From NCBI RefSeq assembly GCF_902712855.1, contig NZ_LR743508.1, positions 372,001 to 436,000 on the forward strand: DNA of 64,000 nt, written 5' to 3'. This stretch comes from Variovorax paradoxus. GTDB taxonomy: Bacteria; Pseudomonadota; Gammaproteobacteria; Burkholderiales; Burkholderiaceae_C. The notes under the pieces are model-generated. The model was not told where the DNA came from, did not search any database, and worked only from the letters and a program-made list of their open reading frames with translations. Positions 20,559-29,454 of the stretch are shown one piece after another (the stretch's first letter is position 1; each line of letters opens with the position of its first letter). Position numbers and translations under genes: made by a program.

Positions 20559-21359
20559 TCACCCTGCCTGCAGCCGCGCGAGGCTGCCGCTCGCCTTGCG
20601 CAACGCCGGCAGGAAGGTGTCGCGCACTTCGGCCAGCGTCATGCGCTCGGCGCGCACCGCGATGCTCATCGCCGCCATCACGTTGCCCGAGCGGTCGAAC
20701 ACCGGCACGGCCATCGAGCGCACGCCGAGTTCGAGCTCGCCGTCGCTGCTCGCATGGCCTTCCTCGCGGCAGCGGTCGACCAGCGCGATCACTTCGCGCG
20801 CATCGGTAACGGTGCGCGCCGTGAGGCTCGGGCGCTGCATCGCGCGCACGCGGCGCTCGGCCTCGTCGGGCGGCAGCCCGGCGAGCAGCACGCGCCCGAG
20901 CGCCGCGCAGTAGGCCGGCAGGCGCGAGCCGATGCCCAGCCCGATGCTCAGGCTGCGCCGCGCCGTGGAGCGCGCGATGATGATCGCGTCGTCGTCCAGC
21001 AGCATGCCCAGCGAGGCCGACTCGCGCGTGCGCTCCGACAAGGCGTCGAGCAGCGGCTGCGCCATCGACGGCATGGGCCGCGACGACAGGTACGCGTGCG
21101 CGACCAGCAGCGCCTTGGGCAGCATCCAGTAGCGCTTGCCGTCGCTGTCGAGATAGCCCAGCGCCTGCAGCGTGAGCAGGGATCGCCGCGCCGACGCGGG
21201 CGAACTCTGCGTGATCCGCGCGACCTCCGACACGGTGACGCGGCTGTGCTGCCGGCCGAAGCAGGTCAGCACGTCGAGGCCCTTCTGCAGCGAGGCCACG
21301 AAATTCTTGTCGGGAACGGCAGCCTCTTCACTGGGAGCGGGGTCTCGGTTTTTGCGCAT
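20559..21359 (-). CDS. tphR: IclR-family regulator, TphR-like
   Basis: 266 residues: winged helix about 20-85 (SLQKGLDVLTCFG, SEVARITQSSPASARRSLLTL) and an IclR effector domain about 95-262. It resembles the PcaR/TphR branch. It is divergent from the tphC-like gene at 21441 and the order regulator / receptor / A2 / A3 / B / A1 is that of the Comamonas terephthalate clusters, where TphR activates the operon when terephthalate is present. A perfect dyad covers its own start codon (see 21351-21367). The symbol rests on context. Confidence 0.88.
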   Translation of the reverse strand: MRKNRDPAPSEEAAVPDKNFVASLQKGLDVLTCFGRQHSRVTVSEVARITQSSPASARRSLLTLQALGYLDSDGKRYWMLPKALLVAHAYLSSRPMPSMAQPLLDALSERTRESASLGMLLDDDAIIIARSTARRSLSIGLGIGSRLPAYCAALGRVLLAGLPPDEAERRVRAMQRPSLTARTVTDAREVIALVDRCREEGHASSDGELELGVRSMAVPVFDRSGNVMAAMSIAVRAERMTLAEVRDTFLPALRKASGSLARLQAG

Positions 21360-21367
21360 TGCGCAAA
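21351..21367. promoter_or_regulatory. Perfect palindrome over the tphR start codon, candidate TphR operator
   Basis: TTTGCGCA-T-TGCGCAAA is an exact 8-bp inverted repeat around one base. It includes the start codon of the regulator gene (21357-21359) and lies 74 bases before the tphC ATG. A second, weaker dyad, GGGACACTGAAGTTCCC (21395-21411), lies between it and tphC. Protein binding is inferred. Confidence 0.5.
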
Positions 21368-21440
21368 TCTAGCTTGTTGTGCCCGGCATGCAAAGGGACA
21401 CTGAAGTTCCCTCGAAGCACGAAGAACCCGGAGACAGAAC

Positions 21441-22415
21441 ATGTTCCCACACACTGCGCGGCGCATGCTGGCGCTGATCGCCTGCGCCTGCCTGCTCGGC
21501 CACACGTCGGCCCAGGCACAGAACGACAACAAGATCGCACGCCTCGTCGTGCCCTTCCCGGCCGGCGGCACTGCCGACATCCTGCCGCGCGTGGTGGCCG
21601 ACAAGCTGCGCGACCTCTACCCCGGCGGCGTGGTGGTGGAGAACCGCACCGGCGCCGGCGGCAACATCGGCGCCGACGTGGTCTACCGTGCCGAGCCCGA
21701 CGGCAAGACGCTGCTGGCCTCGCCGCCCGCGCCCATTGCGATCAACCAGCACCTCTACAGGAAGCTCGGCTTCGACCCCGCGCGCTGGGTGCCGGTGACG
21801 GTGCTGGCCACCGTGCCCAACGTGCTGGTGGTCAACCCGAAGCTGCCGGTGCACAACGTGGCCGAGTTCATCGCCTACGTGAAGGCCAACCCGGGCAAGG
21901 TGAGCTTCGCCTCGCAGGGCAACGGCACCACCTCGCACCTCACGGCGAGCCTGTTCATGCAGCTCACGGGCACGACGATGACGCACGTGCCGTACAAGGG
22001 CACGGCGCCCGCGCTGGTCGACCTGATCGGCGGGCAGGTCGACGTGTTCTTCGACAACATCTCCTCGTCGCTGCAGTTCGAGCGCACCGGCAAGGTCCGC
22101 ATCCTCGCGGTGGCCGACGAGCAGCGCTCGAAGGCGTTGCCGAACGTGCCGACCTTCGCCGAGCAGAAGATGCCCGACATGAACGCGGTCACGTGGTTCG
22201 CGGTGGTGGCACCGCCCGGCACGCCCGCCAGCATCGTCGACGCGACGCAGAAGGCCATGGCAGGCGCGCTCGCACTGCCTGACGTGAAGCAGAAGTTCGC
22301 CGAACAGGGCGCCGAGCCGCGCGGCTGGGACAGCGCGCGCACCGGCCAGTTCATCCAGGCCGAGACGGTCAAGTGGAACAAGGTGATCCAGAGCGCGAAG
22401 GTCACGCTCGAGTGA
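21441..22415 (+). CDS. tphC: Bug/TctC-type periplasmic solute receptor, TphC-like
   Basis: 324 residues with a signal peptide (about 1-27, cut after TSAQAQ). The tripartite-tricarboxylate-transporter receptor fold shows in RLVVPFPAGGTADILPRVVA, VVENRTGAGGNIGAD and THVPYKGTAPALVDLIGGQV. In Comamonas TphC binds terephthalate in the periplasm and works with a TctAB-type permease encoded elsewhere; no permease genes are present here. First gene of the tph-like operon, 50 bases upstream of tphA2. Confidence 0.9.
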   Translation: MFPHTARRMLALIACACLLGHTSAQAQNDNKIARLVVPFPAGGTADILPRVVADKLRDLYPGGVVVENRTGAGGNIGADVVYRAEPDGKTLLASPPAPIAINQHLYRKLGFDPARWVPVTVLATVPNVLVVNPKLPVHNVAEFIAYVKANPGKVSFASQGNGTTSHLTASLFMQLTGTTMTHVPYKGTAPALVDLIGGQVDVFFDNISSSLQFERTGKVRILAVADEQRSKALPNVPTFAEQKMPDMNAVTWFAVVAPPGTPASIVDATQKAMAGALALPDVKQKFAEQGAEPRGWDSARTGQFIQAETVKWNKVIQSAKVTLE

Positions 22416-22465
22416 ACGCCACGCCGACACACCCAGATCGAAGCACGACAGCAAGTGCCACAGCC

Positions 22466-23713
22466 ATGACGAACAACGACATCCCCACCCACCCGGTCCA
22501 CTGGTCCGGCCCCGGCCTGACGCGCATCCCGTTCGCGGTCTACAGCGACGCGCAGCTCGCCGGCGACGAGCAGGCGCGCATCTTCCGCGGCGAGGTATGG
22601 AACTACCTCTGCCTCGAGGCCGAGCTGCCCGACAGCGGCAGCTACCGCACCACCTTCGCCGGCGAGACGCCCGTGGTGGCGGTGCGCGACGACGACGGCG
22701 AGATCTATGCGTTCGAGAACCGCTGCGCGCACCGCGGCGCGCTCATCGCACTCGAGAAGTCCGGGCGCACCGACAACTTCCAGTGCGTCTACCACGCGTG
22801 GAGCTACAACCGCCAGGGCGACCTGACGGGCGTCGCCTTCGAAAAGGGCGTGAAGGGCCAGGGCGGCATGCCGGCGAGCTTCTGCAAGGAAGCGCATGGC
22901 CCGCGCAAGCTGCGCATCGCCACGTTCTGCGGCCTGGTGTTCGGCAGCTTCAGCGAGGACGTGCCCTCCATCGAGGAGTACCTGGGCGACGAGATCTGCC
23001 AGCGCATCGAGCGCGTGCTGCACAAGCCGGTGGAGGTCATCGGCCGTTTCACGCAGGCGCTGCCCAACAACTGGAAGCTGTACGTGGAGAACGTGAAGGA
23101 CAGCTATCACGCGAGCCTGCTGCACCTGTTCTTCACCACCTTCGAGCTCAATCGCCTGTCGCAGAAGGGCGGCGTGATCGTCGACGAGACCGGCGGCCAT
23201 CACGTGAGCTATTCGATGATCGACGCGGCCGCGGAAAAGGACGCCTCGTACAAGGAGCAGGCGCTGCGCTCCGACAACGACCGCTACCGCCTGAAGGACC
23301 CGAGCGTGCTCGCGGGCTTCAAGGAGTACGACGACGGCGTGACGCTGCAGATCCTGTCGGTGTTCCCCGGCTTCGTGCTGCAGCAGATCCAGAACTGCCT
23401 GGCGGTCCGGCAGGTGCTGCCCAAGGGCACGGCGCGCACCGAGCTCAACTGGACCTACATCGGCTACACCGACGACATCCCCGAGCAGCGCAAGGTGCGC
23501 CTGAAGCAGTCGAACCTCGTGGGGCCGGCCGGCTTCATCTCGATGGAAGACGGCGCGGTCGGCGGCTTCGTGCAGCGCGGCATCGCCGGCGCGGCCGACC
23601 ACGAGGCCGTCGTCGAGATGGGCGGCGACAGCGCCGCATCGGGCGAGGGGCGAGCCACCGAGGCCTCGGTGCGCGGCTTCTGGAAGGCCTACCGCCGGCA
23701 CATGGGCGCCTGA
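22466..23713 (+). CDS. tphA2: Terephthalate 1,2-dioxygenase, large oxygenase subunit
   Basis: 415 residues, close to the 413 known for Comamonas TphA2. Rieske ligands Cys87/His89 (NRCAHRG) and Cys107/His110 (CVYHAW), and the mononuclear iron motif D212-x2-H215-x4-H220 (KDSYHASLLH) are all present. The sequence blocks EVWNYLCLEAELPDSG, LIALEKSGRTDNFQC and GFVQRGIAGAA agree with what I recall of TphA2. It inserts O2 into terephthalate, giving a cis-dihydrodiol dicarboxylate, with TphA3 and the reductase TphA1. A close paralogue acting on another aromatic acid cannot be excluded. Confidence 0.9.
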   Translation: MTNNDIPTHPVHWSGPGLTRIPFAVYSDAQLAGDEQARIFRGEVWNYLCLEAELPDSGSYRTTFAGETPVVAVRDDDGEIYAFENRCAHRGALIALEKSGRTDNFQCVYHAWSYNRQGDLTGVAFEKGVKGQGGMPASFCKEAHGPRKLRIATFCGLVFGSFSEDVPSIEEYLGDEICQRIERVLHKPVEVIGRFTQALPNNWKLYVENVKDSYHASLLHLFFTTFELNRLSQKGGVIVDETGGHHVSYSMIDAAAEKDASYKEQALRSDNDRYRLKDPSVLAGFKEYDDGVTLQILSVFPGFVLQQIQNCLAVRQVLPKGTARTELNWTYIGYTDDIPEQRKVRLKQSNLVGPAGFISMEDGAVGGFVQRGIAGAADHEAVVEMGGDSAASGEGRATEASVRGFWKAYRRHMGA

Positions 23714-23745
23714 GCCGCCAGAGCAGAAAAGAGAAGAGACCCACC

Positions 23746-24210
23746 ATGATCGACCTGCTGGCGCTGTGCGCCTTCAACGCCGCCTATGCCGACGCCATCG
23801 ACAGCGATGCGCTCGAGCAGTGGCCCGCCTTCTTCACCGAAGACTGCCACTACCGCATCACCCATGTCGAGAACGAGCGCGAGGGCCTGCCTGCCGGCAT
23901 CGTCTACGCCGACTCGCGCGCGATGCTCGAGGACCGCATCGCCGCACTCCGCGAGGCCAACATCTACGAACGCCAGCGCTACCGCCACCTGCTGGGCATG
24001 CCGATGCTGCTGAAGTCGGAAGGCGACGGTGCCGAGGCGCGCACGCCATTCATGGTGGCGCGCATCATGGCCACCGGGCAGACCGAACTGTTCGCCACCG
24101 GCAGCTACCACGACCGCTTCGTGCGGCAAGGCGGGCAGCTCCGGCTGCAGTCGCGGGTGGCCGTGTGCGACAGCACGGTGACCGACACGCTGCTGGCGCT
24201 GCCGCTGTGA
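23746..24210 (+). CDS. tphA3: Terephthalate 1,2-dioxygenase, small oxygenase subunit
   Basis: 154 residues, the same length as known TphA3. It is a ring-hydroxylating-dioxygenase beta subunit (SnoaL-like cone fold) with YADAIDSDALEQWPAFFTED and NIYERQRYRHLLGM. It is structural, forming the alpha3beta3 oxygenase with TphA2, 32 bases upstream. The stop overlaps the GTG start of tphB. Confidence 0.9.
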   Translation: MIDLLALCAFNAAYADAIDSDALEQWPAFFTEDCHYRITHVENEREGLPAGIVYADSRAMLEDRIAALREANIYERQRYRHLLGMPMLLKSEGDGAEARTPFMVARIMATGQTELFATGSYHDRFVRQGGQLRLQSRVAVCDSTVTDTLLALPL

Positions 24211-25175
24211 CCGCGGCACCGTCCCTGCGCCGGCTCGCCCTGGCGGCCGGCGACCCGAACGGCATCGGGCCGGAGATTGCACTGAAGGCACTGGCCGCGC
24301 TGCCGCACGGCGAACGCGCGCGCATCACGCTCTACGGCCCGGCGAGCGTGCTCGAGCGCACCGCGTCGCAGCTCGGGCTGGCCGCGCTGTGGCGCGATCA
24401 GCCGCATGTCGATGCCGGCGAGCTGCCGGCCAGCGCCGCCGTGCCGGGCCGCATCGACCCCATGGCGGGCGCCTCGGCGGTCGCGTCGGCCACGGCGGCA
24501 TTGCAGGCCTGCCGCCGCGGCGAAGTCGACGCGGTGGTGGCCTGTCCGCACCACGAGACCGCCATCCACCAGGCCGGCATCGCCTTCAGCGGCTACCCGT
24601 CGCTGGTCGCGCGCGTGTGCGGCATGCCCGAGGACCGCGTGTTCCTGATGCTGGTCGGCGGCGGCCTGCGCATCGTGCACGCGACCCTGCACGAGAGCGT
24701 TCGCACCGCGCTCGACCGGATGACGCCCGCGCTCGTGGCCGAGGCCATCCGCGCGGGCGCGCGCGCCTGCCGCATGCTGGGCGTGGCGAACCCGTCGATC
24801 GGTGTCTTCGGCATCAATCCGCATGCATCGGAAGGCGGCCTGTTCGGTCCCGAGGACGCGTCCATCGTCGTGCCTGCCGTCGAGGCGGTGCGCGCCGAAG
24901 GCCTGCGTGCCGACGGGCCGTCCGGCGCGGACACGCTGCTGGCGCAGCGAGGGCACGACCTGTACGTGGCGATGCTGCACGACCAGGGCCACATTCCCGT
25001 CAAGCTGCTCGCGCCGCAGGCCGCGAGCGCGCTCAGCATCGGCGGCGACGCGCTGCTGTCGAGCGTCGGCCACGGCAGCGCGATGGACATCGCGGGCCGC
25101 GGCATCGCCGATCCGCAAGCCGTTCTGCGCACCATCGGGTTGCTGTCCGGCATCGCGGCGGAGGCGAGCGCATGA
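24207..25175 (+). CDS. tphB: Dihydrodiol dicarboxylate dehydrogenase, PdxA family
   Basis: 322 residues from GTG at 24207 (GTGA overlap with tphA3). PdxA-family signatures: GDPNGIGPEI (about 15-24), HATLHESVRTALDRM, GINPHASEGGLFG and MLHDQGHIPVKLL, supplying the metal-binding His. In terephthalate clusters TphB oxidises and decarboxylates the dihydrodiol to protocatechuate with NAD and a metal ion. Genuine PdxA (pyridoxal synthesis) is unlikely given the operon. Confidence 0.9.
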   Translation: MTAAPSLRRLALAAGDPNGIGPEIALKALAALPHGERARITLYGPASVLERTASQLGLAALWRDQPHVDAGELPASAAVPGRIDPMAGASAVASATAALQACRRGEVDAVVACPHHETAIHQAGIAFSGYPSLVARVCGMPEDRVFLMLVGGGLRIVHATLHESVRTALDRMTPALVAEAIRAGARACRMLGVANPSIGVFGINPHASEGGLFGPEDASIVVPAVEAVRAEGLRADGPSGADTLLAQRGHDLYVAMLHDQGHIPVKLLAPQAASALSIGGDALLSSVGHGSAMDIAGRGIADPQAVLRTIGLLSGIAAEASA

Positions 25176-26203
25176 GCAGCCACCGCATCGCGATCGCGAA
25201 GAGCGACGTCGGCTTCGAATGCGCCGAAGGCGAGAGCGTGCTCGACGCCGCGGCGCGCGCCGGCATCGAGCTGCCCTATTCGTGCCGCAAGGGCGTCTGC
25301 GGCAACTGCGCAGGCGTGGTGACGCAGGGCGAGGTCGGCAGCGCAGGCCAGGGCCCGATCGCCAACGAGACCTGCCTGCCCGACCAGGTGCTGTTCTGCA
25401 TGTGCGCGCCGCGCACCGATCTCGAGATCGCACCGCTGTCTTGGCGCCGCATCGACCCGTCGGCGCGCAAGCGCTTCACGGCGAAGGTGTTCCGCAACCA
25501 GCTCGCGGCCGATGACGTTTCGGTGCTGCAGCTGCGCCTTCCCGCAGGGCAGCGCGCGAAGTTCAGCGCCGGGCAGTACCTGCAGGTGGCATTGCCCGAC
25601 GGCAGCACCCGCTGCTACTCGATGGCCAATCCGCCGCACGAGAGCGATTCGGTCACGCTGCATGTGCGCCACGTGCAGGGCGGCGCCTTCAGTTCACGCG
25701 TCGCGCAGCTCGCGCCCGGCGACCTGCTCGAGATCGAACTGCCGTTCGGCGCGTTCTCGCTGAAGGAGGCCGAGGCCCGCCCGGTCGTCTTCGTGGCGGG
25801 CGGCACCGGCTTCGCGCCGGTGAAGTCGATCCTCGACGACATGCTCAAGCGCCGCATCGACCGGCCGGTCACGCTGATCTGGGGTGCACGGCAAGCCGAT
25901 GGCATCTACCTGCGCGCGGCGGTGGCGCGCTGGCAGAAGCAGTGGCCGCAGATGCGGTTCATCGCGGCGATCGCCGACCCGGGTGACCGCGGCGCGGCAT
26001 CGGGCGAGGACTTCGCCGGCCGCCCCGACCAGGCCCTGCTGGCCGCATTCGAGAACCTGCGCGGCCACGAACTCTACTGCTGCGGATCGCCGGCAATGGT
26101 GCATGCGGTGCGCGAAGCGGCGATGCAGCATCGCGGACTCGACGCGGCGGACTTCCACTCCGACGTGTTCGTCGAGGGCCCGGCGGCGCACGCCGTGCAG
26201 TGA
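25172..26203 (+). CDS. tphA1: Terephthalate dioxygenase reductase
   Basis: 343 residues (known TphA1 about 336), start ATG at 25172 overlapping the tphB stop. The N-terminus is a plant-type 2Fe-2S ferredoxin domain with Cys38, Cys43, Cys46 (SCRKGVCGNC) and a fourth Cys near 76. It is followed by a ferredoxin-NADP reductase FAD domain (RCYSMANPP about 145) and the NAD(P) domain (GGTGFAPVKSIL). It passes electrons from NAD(P)H to TphA2A3. Last gene of the operon; it converges with the cupin gene 7 bases away. Confidence 0.92.
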   Translation: MSSHRIAIAKSDVGFECAEGESVLDAAARAGIELPYSCRKGVCGNCAGVVTQGEVGSAGQGPIANETCLPDQVLFCMCAPRTDLEIAPLSWRRIDPSARKRFTAKVFRNQLAADDVSVLQLRLPAGQRAKFSAGQYLQVALPDGSTRCYSMANPPHESDSVTLHVRHVQGGAFSSRVAQLAPGDLLEIELPFGAFSLKEAEARPVVFVAGGTGFAPVKSILDDMLKRRIDRPVTLIWGARQADGIYLRAAVARWQKQWPQMRFIAAIADPGDRGAASGEDFAGRPDQALLAAFENLRGHELYCCGSPAMVHAVREAAMQHRGLDAADFHSDVFVEGPAAHAVQ

Positions 26204-26210
26204 CGAGGCC

Positions 26211-26753
26211 TCAGCCCGCGGCCCACAGCGAGACGAGCGGGCCGTCGGCGCCGAAGACCGGGTCCGACCGCGGGAACGCGAGCGTGCGCATGCGCCCTGT
26301 CATGGCGGGCGTGGGCGCCTCGCGGCAGATGTCGAAACGCTGGCCCGGCGGATACGCCCCGATGACCAGGAAGTCGGCCGAGGCCTCGACGCGGCAATGG
26401 CCCGTGCCGCACGGCAGCACCACCACGTCGCCGCGCACGACATGCAGCGTGCGGCCGTCGGGGCCGCCGAGCATCAGCGTCGCGGAACCCGCCGCGAAGC
26501 CGAGCACTTCGTGCGCGGTCGAGTGGTAGTGGTGGTAGTCGAACACGCCGTCGCGCCATTGGTGCGGCCAGCCGTTGCGGTCGAACAGGTCCTCCATGGC
26601 CGATGCCGTGTCGGGCTCGCGCCGTGCGACACCGCAGTAGTGCAGCACCGGCAGGCGCGGGTTGTTGGGCACCCAGCCGTTGGCGGCCAGCAGCAGCGTG
26701 TCGGGTCCGCGTGCGTGGGCATCGGTCTGCGGCAGAGGTCGTTCGTTCGGCAT
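26211..26753 (-). CDS. Cupin-domain protein, YjlB-like
   Basis: 180 residues. NGWVPNNPRLPVLHYCG (about 25-41) is characteristic of the YjlB cupin family, and DYHHYHSTAHEVLG (72-85) supplies the His and Glu residues of the metal site; LPCGTGHCRVEAS is the second cupin motif. Function unknown, probably a metal-dependent sugar- or small-molecule-binding protein. It converges with tphA1; the next gene on the same strand is 120 bases upstream. Confidence 0.85.
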   Translation of the reverse strand: MPNERPLPQTDAHARGPDTLLLAANGWVPNNPRLPVLHYCGVARREPDTASAMEDLFDRNGWPHQWRDGVFDYHHYHSTAHEVLGFAAGSATLMLGGPDGRTLHVVRGDVVVLPCGTGHCRVEASADFLVIGAYPPGQRFDICREAPTPAMTGRMRTLAFPRSDPVFGADGPLVSLWAAG

Positions 26754-26872
26754 CAGCGTCGTGAGGCAGCGTCTGAACTGCAGAGGCTCTCGCGGGCGCA
26801 CGCCGTATCGCGTCGGACAAGGCGGCACGCCGCCGTCGGCGCGTGCCGGCCCCGCGCAGCCGCCACGGCGGC

Positions 26873-27082
26873 TCAGGCCTGTTGCCAGCGCTGCGGCACG
26901 ACACTGCCGACAGCCGCCTGCACGCGGTCCAGGCCGGTGCAATTGCCGACCTGCGCCCAGCCGGCCACGATGTCGTCGGTCTTGCGCGTAGCCGTTTCTG
27001 CGGCGCCTGCGATGCGCGAGGTTCCGGCGCCATCGGTGGGGGTGGAAGGGTCTGCACGAAGAAGCGAAGCGGGGTTTGACAT
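26873..27082 (-). CDS. Small hypothetical protein (69 aa)
   Basis: Starts MSNPASLLRADPSTPTDGAG at 27082 and ends VPQRWQQA. The middle (ATRKTDDIVAGWAQVGNCTG) looks helical, and third positions are GC-rich as in neighbouring genes. No signal peptide or membrane segment. No family recognised; the gene call itself is uncertain. Confidence 0.4.
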   Translation of the reverse strand: MSNPASLLRADPSTPTDGAGTSRIAGAAETATRKTDDIVAGWAQVGNCTGLDRVQAAVGSVVPQRWQQA

Positions 27083-27283
27083 GGCAGCGATCGGATGAAT
27101 GGACCAGCGCCGCGAGCGGTGCCGCGGCCTCCGAACCGGCACGGCCGGCTCTCGAATCCAGTCTAGGTTTGCAGCGCCGCAGGGCGGGCATCCGATGAGG
27201 CCGGATCAGGCCATGCATGGCCGGTTTCGGGCCACGCCATCCACCCGGCGCTGCCGTGCGCCCCTGCGGGCCTCCATAGACCT

Positions 27284-28330
27284 CTACAGGCCGGCGACTT
27301 CGGCGCCCGCAACGACCGGGGCCGTCGGCGCATCGGCCGCCCCGGCGGCGTCCTCGGGCGGCTCGGGCGTCTCCTCGGCCCTGAATCGCCGCCTGTACTC
27401 CCGCGGCGTGGTGTCGAGCCGCCGGACGAAGGTGACGCGCATGTGATTGGCGCTGTGGAAGCCGCACCGGAACGCCACGGTCTTCAGCGGCAGGTCGGTC
27501 TCCTCGAGCAGCTTTCGGGCGAAGTCGACCCGCACCTGCTCCACGAACGCCGACGGCGTCATGCTCGCGTCCTTCGCGAACACGCGCGAGAAGGTGCGCC
27601 GGCTCACCGCCACCGCATCGGCCAGCTGCTCGATGGAGAACTGCTCGCCGATGTGATCGGTGACGTAGCGCAGCACCTTCGCCACGATGGTCTCTTCCTT
27701 CGGTCCGACCGCCAGGAACGGGCTGTACTGCGACTGGCCGCCGTCGCGGCGGATGTACACGATGAGCCGCTTGGCGATGCGCAGCGCGACTTCGTGGCCC
27801 CAGTCTTCCGTAACCAGCGCCAGGCACAGGTCGATGCCGGCCGTCACGCCGGCCGAGGTGAACAGGCTGCCATCGCGCAGGAAGATCTTGTCGGGCCGCA
27901 CGCGCGCCCTCGGAAACCGCGCGATGAGCCTGTCGACATCGTGCCAGTGCGTGGTGACCTGCTTGCCGTTCAGCAGGCCGGCCTGGCCCAGCGGAAACGC
28001 GCCGTTGCACACCGAGCCGAACCGGCGCGCGCCTGCGGCCTTGGCGTTCAGCCATTCGAGAAAACTGGCCGGGTAGGTCATCACGTCGGGCAGCTTCGGA
28101 CCGCCGGCGACCAGCAGCAGGTCGGGCTGCTCGTGGTGGTCGAGATAGCCGACGTCGACATGCAGCTGCATGCCGTTGGCGCAGCGGATGTTGCCGGCAT
28201 GCATGCCGACCAGCGTGATCTCGTACTGGCTGCCGGCGGGAAGGAAGCTGTTGGCCTCGGTGAACACGTCCATCGGACCCGCGACGTCCAGCGACTGCAC
28301 CCCTTCCAACACGACGATGGCCAGCTTCAT
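27284..28330 (-). CDS. GlxA-family regulator (DJ-1/PfpI domain plus AraC HTH)
   Basis: 348 residues. Residues 1-190 are a DJ-1/PfpI-like domain with Cys108 in FGSVCNGAFPLGQAGLL at the nucleophile-elbow position. Residues about 215-325 hold the AraC/XylS HTH pair (FSIEQLADAVAVSRRTFSRV, LKTVAFRCGFHSANHMRVTF). An Ala/Pro tail closes the protein. This class controls nitrogen-compound catabolism genes such as those for arginine or carnitine; the target here is unknown. Confidence 0.92.
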   Translation of the reverse strand: MKLAIVVLEGVQSLDVAGPMDVFTEANSFLPAGSQYEITLVGMHAGNIRCANGMQLHVDVGYLDHHEQPDLLLVAGGPKLPDVMTYPASFLEWLNAKAAGARRFGSVCNGAFPLGQAGLLNGKQVTTHWHDVDRLIARFPRARVRPDKIFLRDGSLFTSAGVTAGIDLCLALVTEDWGHEVALRIAKRLIVYIRRDGGQSQYSPFLAVGPKEETIVAKVLRYVTDHIGEQFSIEQLADAVAVSRRTFSRVFAKDASMTPSAFVEQVRVDFARKLLEETDLPLKTVAFRCGFHSANHMRVTFVRRLDTTPREYRRRFRAEETPEPPEDAAGAADAPTAPVVAGAEVAGL

Positions 28331-28395
28331 GATTCGAGCGTCTCGCTATTCCGGGAACAGGGGCGCGGATTGTAGAACGGTCTGTCTGCCTCGGC

Positions 28396-29343
28396 TTACC
28401 CGCGCCGCCGGCGTTGGCTTGGGTCCGCGCCTGGCGCTGCAGCGTGCGCCGCAGGCAGGCTCAGCCGCCCGAGTTCACCCGCCAGGAAATCGATGAAGAG
28501 CCGCGCGCGCGCCGGCGCCTGCCGCCCGAAGGCATGCAGGGCCGAGACCGGCACCAGGGGCAGCGGCCGCTGCGGCAGCACGGGCACCAGGCGACCCGCA
28601 TCGATGTCGTCCTGCACGAAGAGCCGCAGGATCTGCACGACGCCCAGGTCGCCGAGCGCCGCGATGCGCAGCGCCACGCTGTTGTCCGTGTCGAAGACAC
28701 CGTCGGGGTCGATCACGGTGCCGTCCGCGAAGCGGATCGGAAACGCCTTGCCGCCCAGCATGTAGCGCACGTGTGCGTGGCCGCGCAGCGCCGCCACCGA
28801 TTCGGGCGTGCCGCGGCGCGCCAGGTAGCCGGGCGAGGCCACCAGCACGAGCGGCATGTCGGCCAGCCGCCGCGCGGTGAGATCGGAGTCGGCCACATCG
28901 CCCGCGCGGATGGCGATGTCGTAGCCCTCGCGGATCAGGTCGACGTGCCGGTCGGCCAGGCTCATCTCCAGCTTGAGCCCGGGGTGCCGCGGCAGGAAGC
29001 TGCCGACGACCGCCTCGAGCAGCAATCGGCCCAGATCGCCGGGCACGGTGACGCGCAACCTGCCCTGCGCGGTGGCCTCGGGCTGCATCACGTCGCTCGC
29101 CTCGTCGAGCGCGCGCAGCAGCGGCGCGATGCGCTCGTAGTACGCGGCGCCTTCCTGCGTGAGCGACAGCACGCGCGTGGAGCGCTGGAACAGCCGCACG
29201 CCGAAGCGCTGCTCCAGCCGCGCGACGCCCTTGGACACGGCCGAGGGCGAAGTACCGAGCGTTCGCGCGGCGCCGCTGAACGAGCCGGCCTCGACCGAGC
29301 TGGCAAAGGCGATCAGTCCGGGGGCGTGGTCGAGGGCTTTCAT
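28396..29343 (-). CDS. LysR-family transcriptional regulator
   Basis: 315 residues from the ATG at 29343 (MKALDHAPGLIAFASSVEAG). HTH about 5-62 (SFSGAARTLGTSPSAVSKGV), effector domain about 90-295. It is of the CrgA/DsdC-like group that commonly regulates a divergent oxidoreductase gene. It is divergent from the SDR at 29455 with 111 bases between, so it most likely controls that SDR. Confidence 0.93.
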   Translation of the reverse strand: MKALDHAPGLIAFASSVEAGSFSGAARTLGTSPSAVSKGVARLEQRFGVRLFQRSTRVLSLTQEGAAYYERIAPLLRALDEASDVMQPEATAQGRLRVTVPGDLGRLLLEAVVGSFLPRHPGLKLEMSLADRHVDLIREGYDIAIRAGDVADSDLTARRLADMPLVLVASPGYLARRGTPESVAALRGHAHVRYMLGGKAFPIRFADGTVIDPDGVFDTDNSVALRIAALGDLGVVQILRLFVQDDIDAGRLVPVLPQRPLPLVPVSALHAFGRQAPARARLFIDFLAGELGRLSLPAAHAAAPGADPSQRRRRG

Positions 29344-29454
29344 TGCGGACTCCTGGGCACAAGTGTTTCCAATTTTGCCTACTACTTGAATCCCCATGGA
29401 ACACCTAAATTGAAGTTCTCCCCCATTCATTCACTCGATCAAAAGGAAGACTTC

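Noticed and set aside
24207..25175. Reading tphB as pyridoxal-synthesis PdxA
   Set aside because: The protein family is shared, but its position inside a dioxygenase operon, with overlaps on both sides, supports the dihydrodiol dehydrogenase role.
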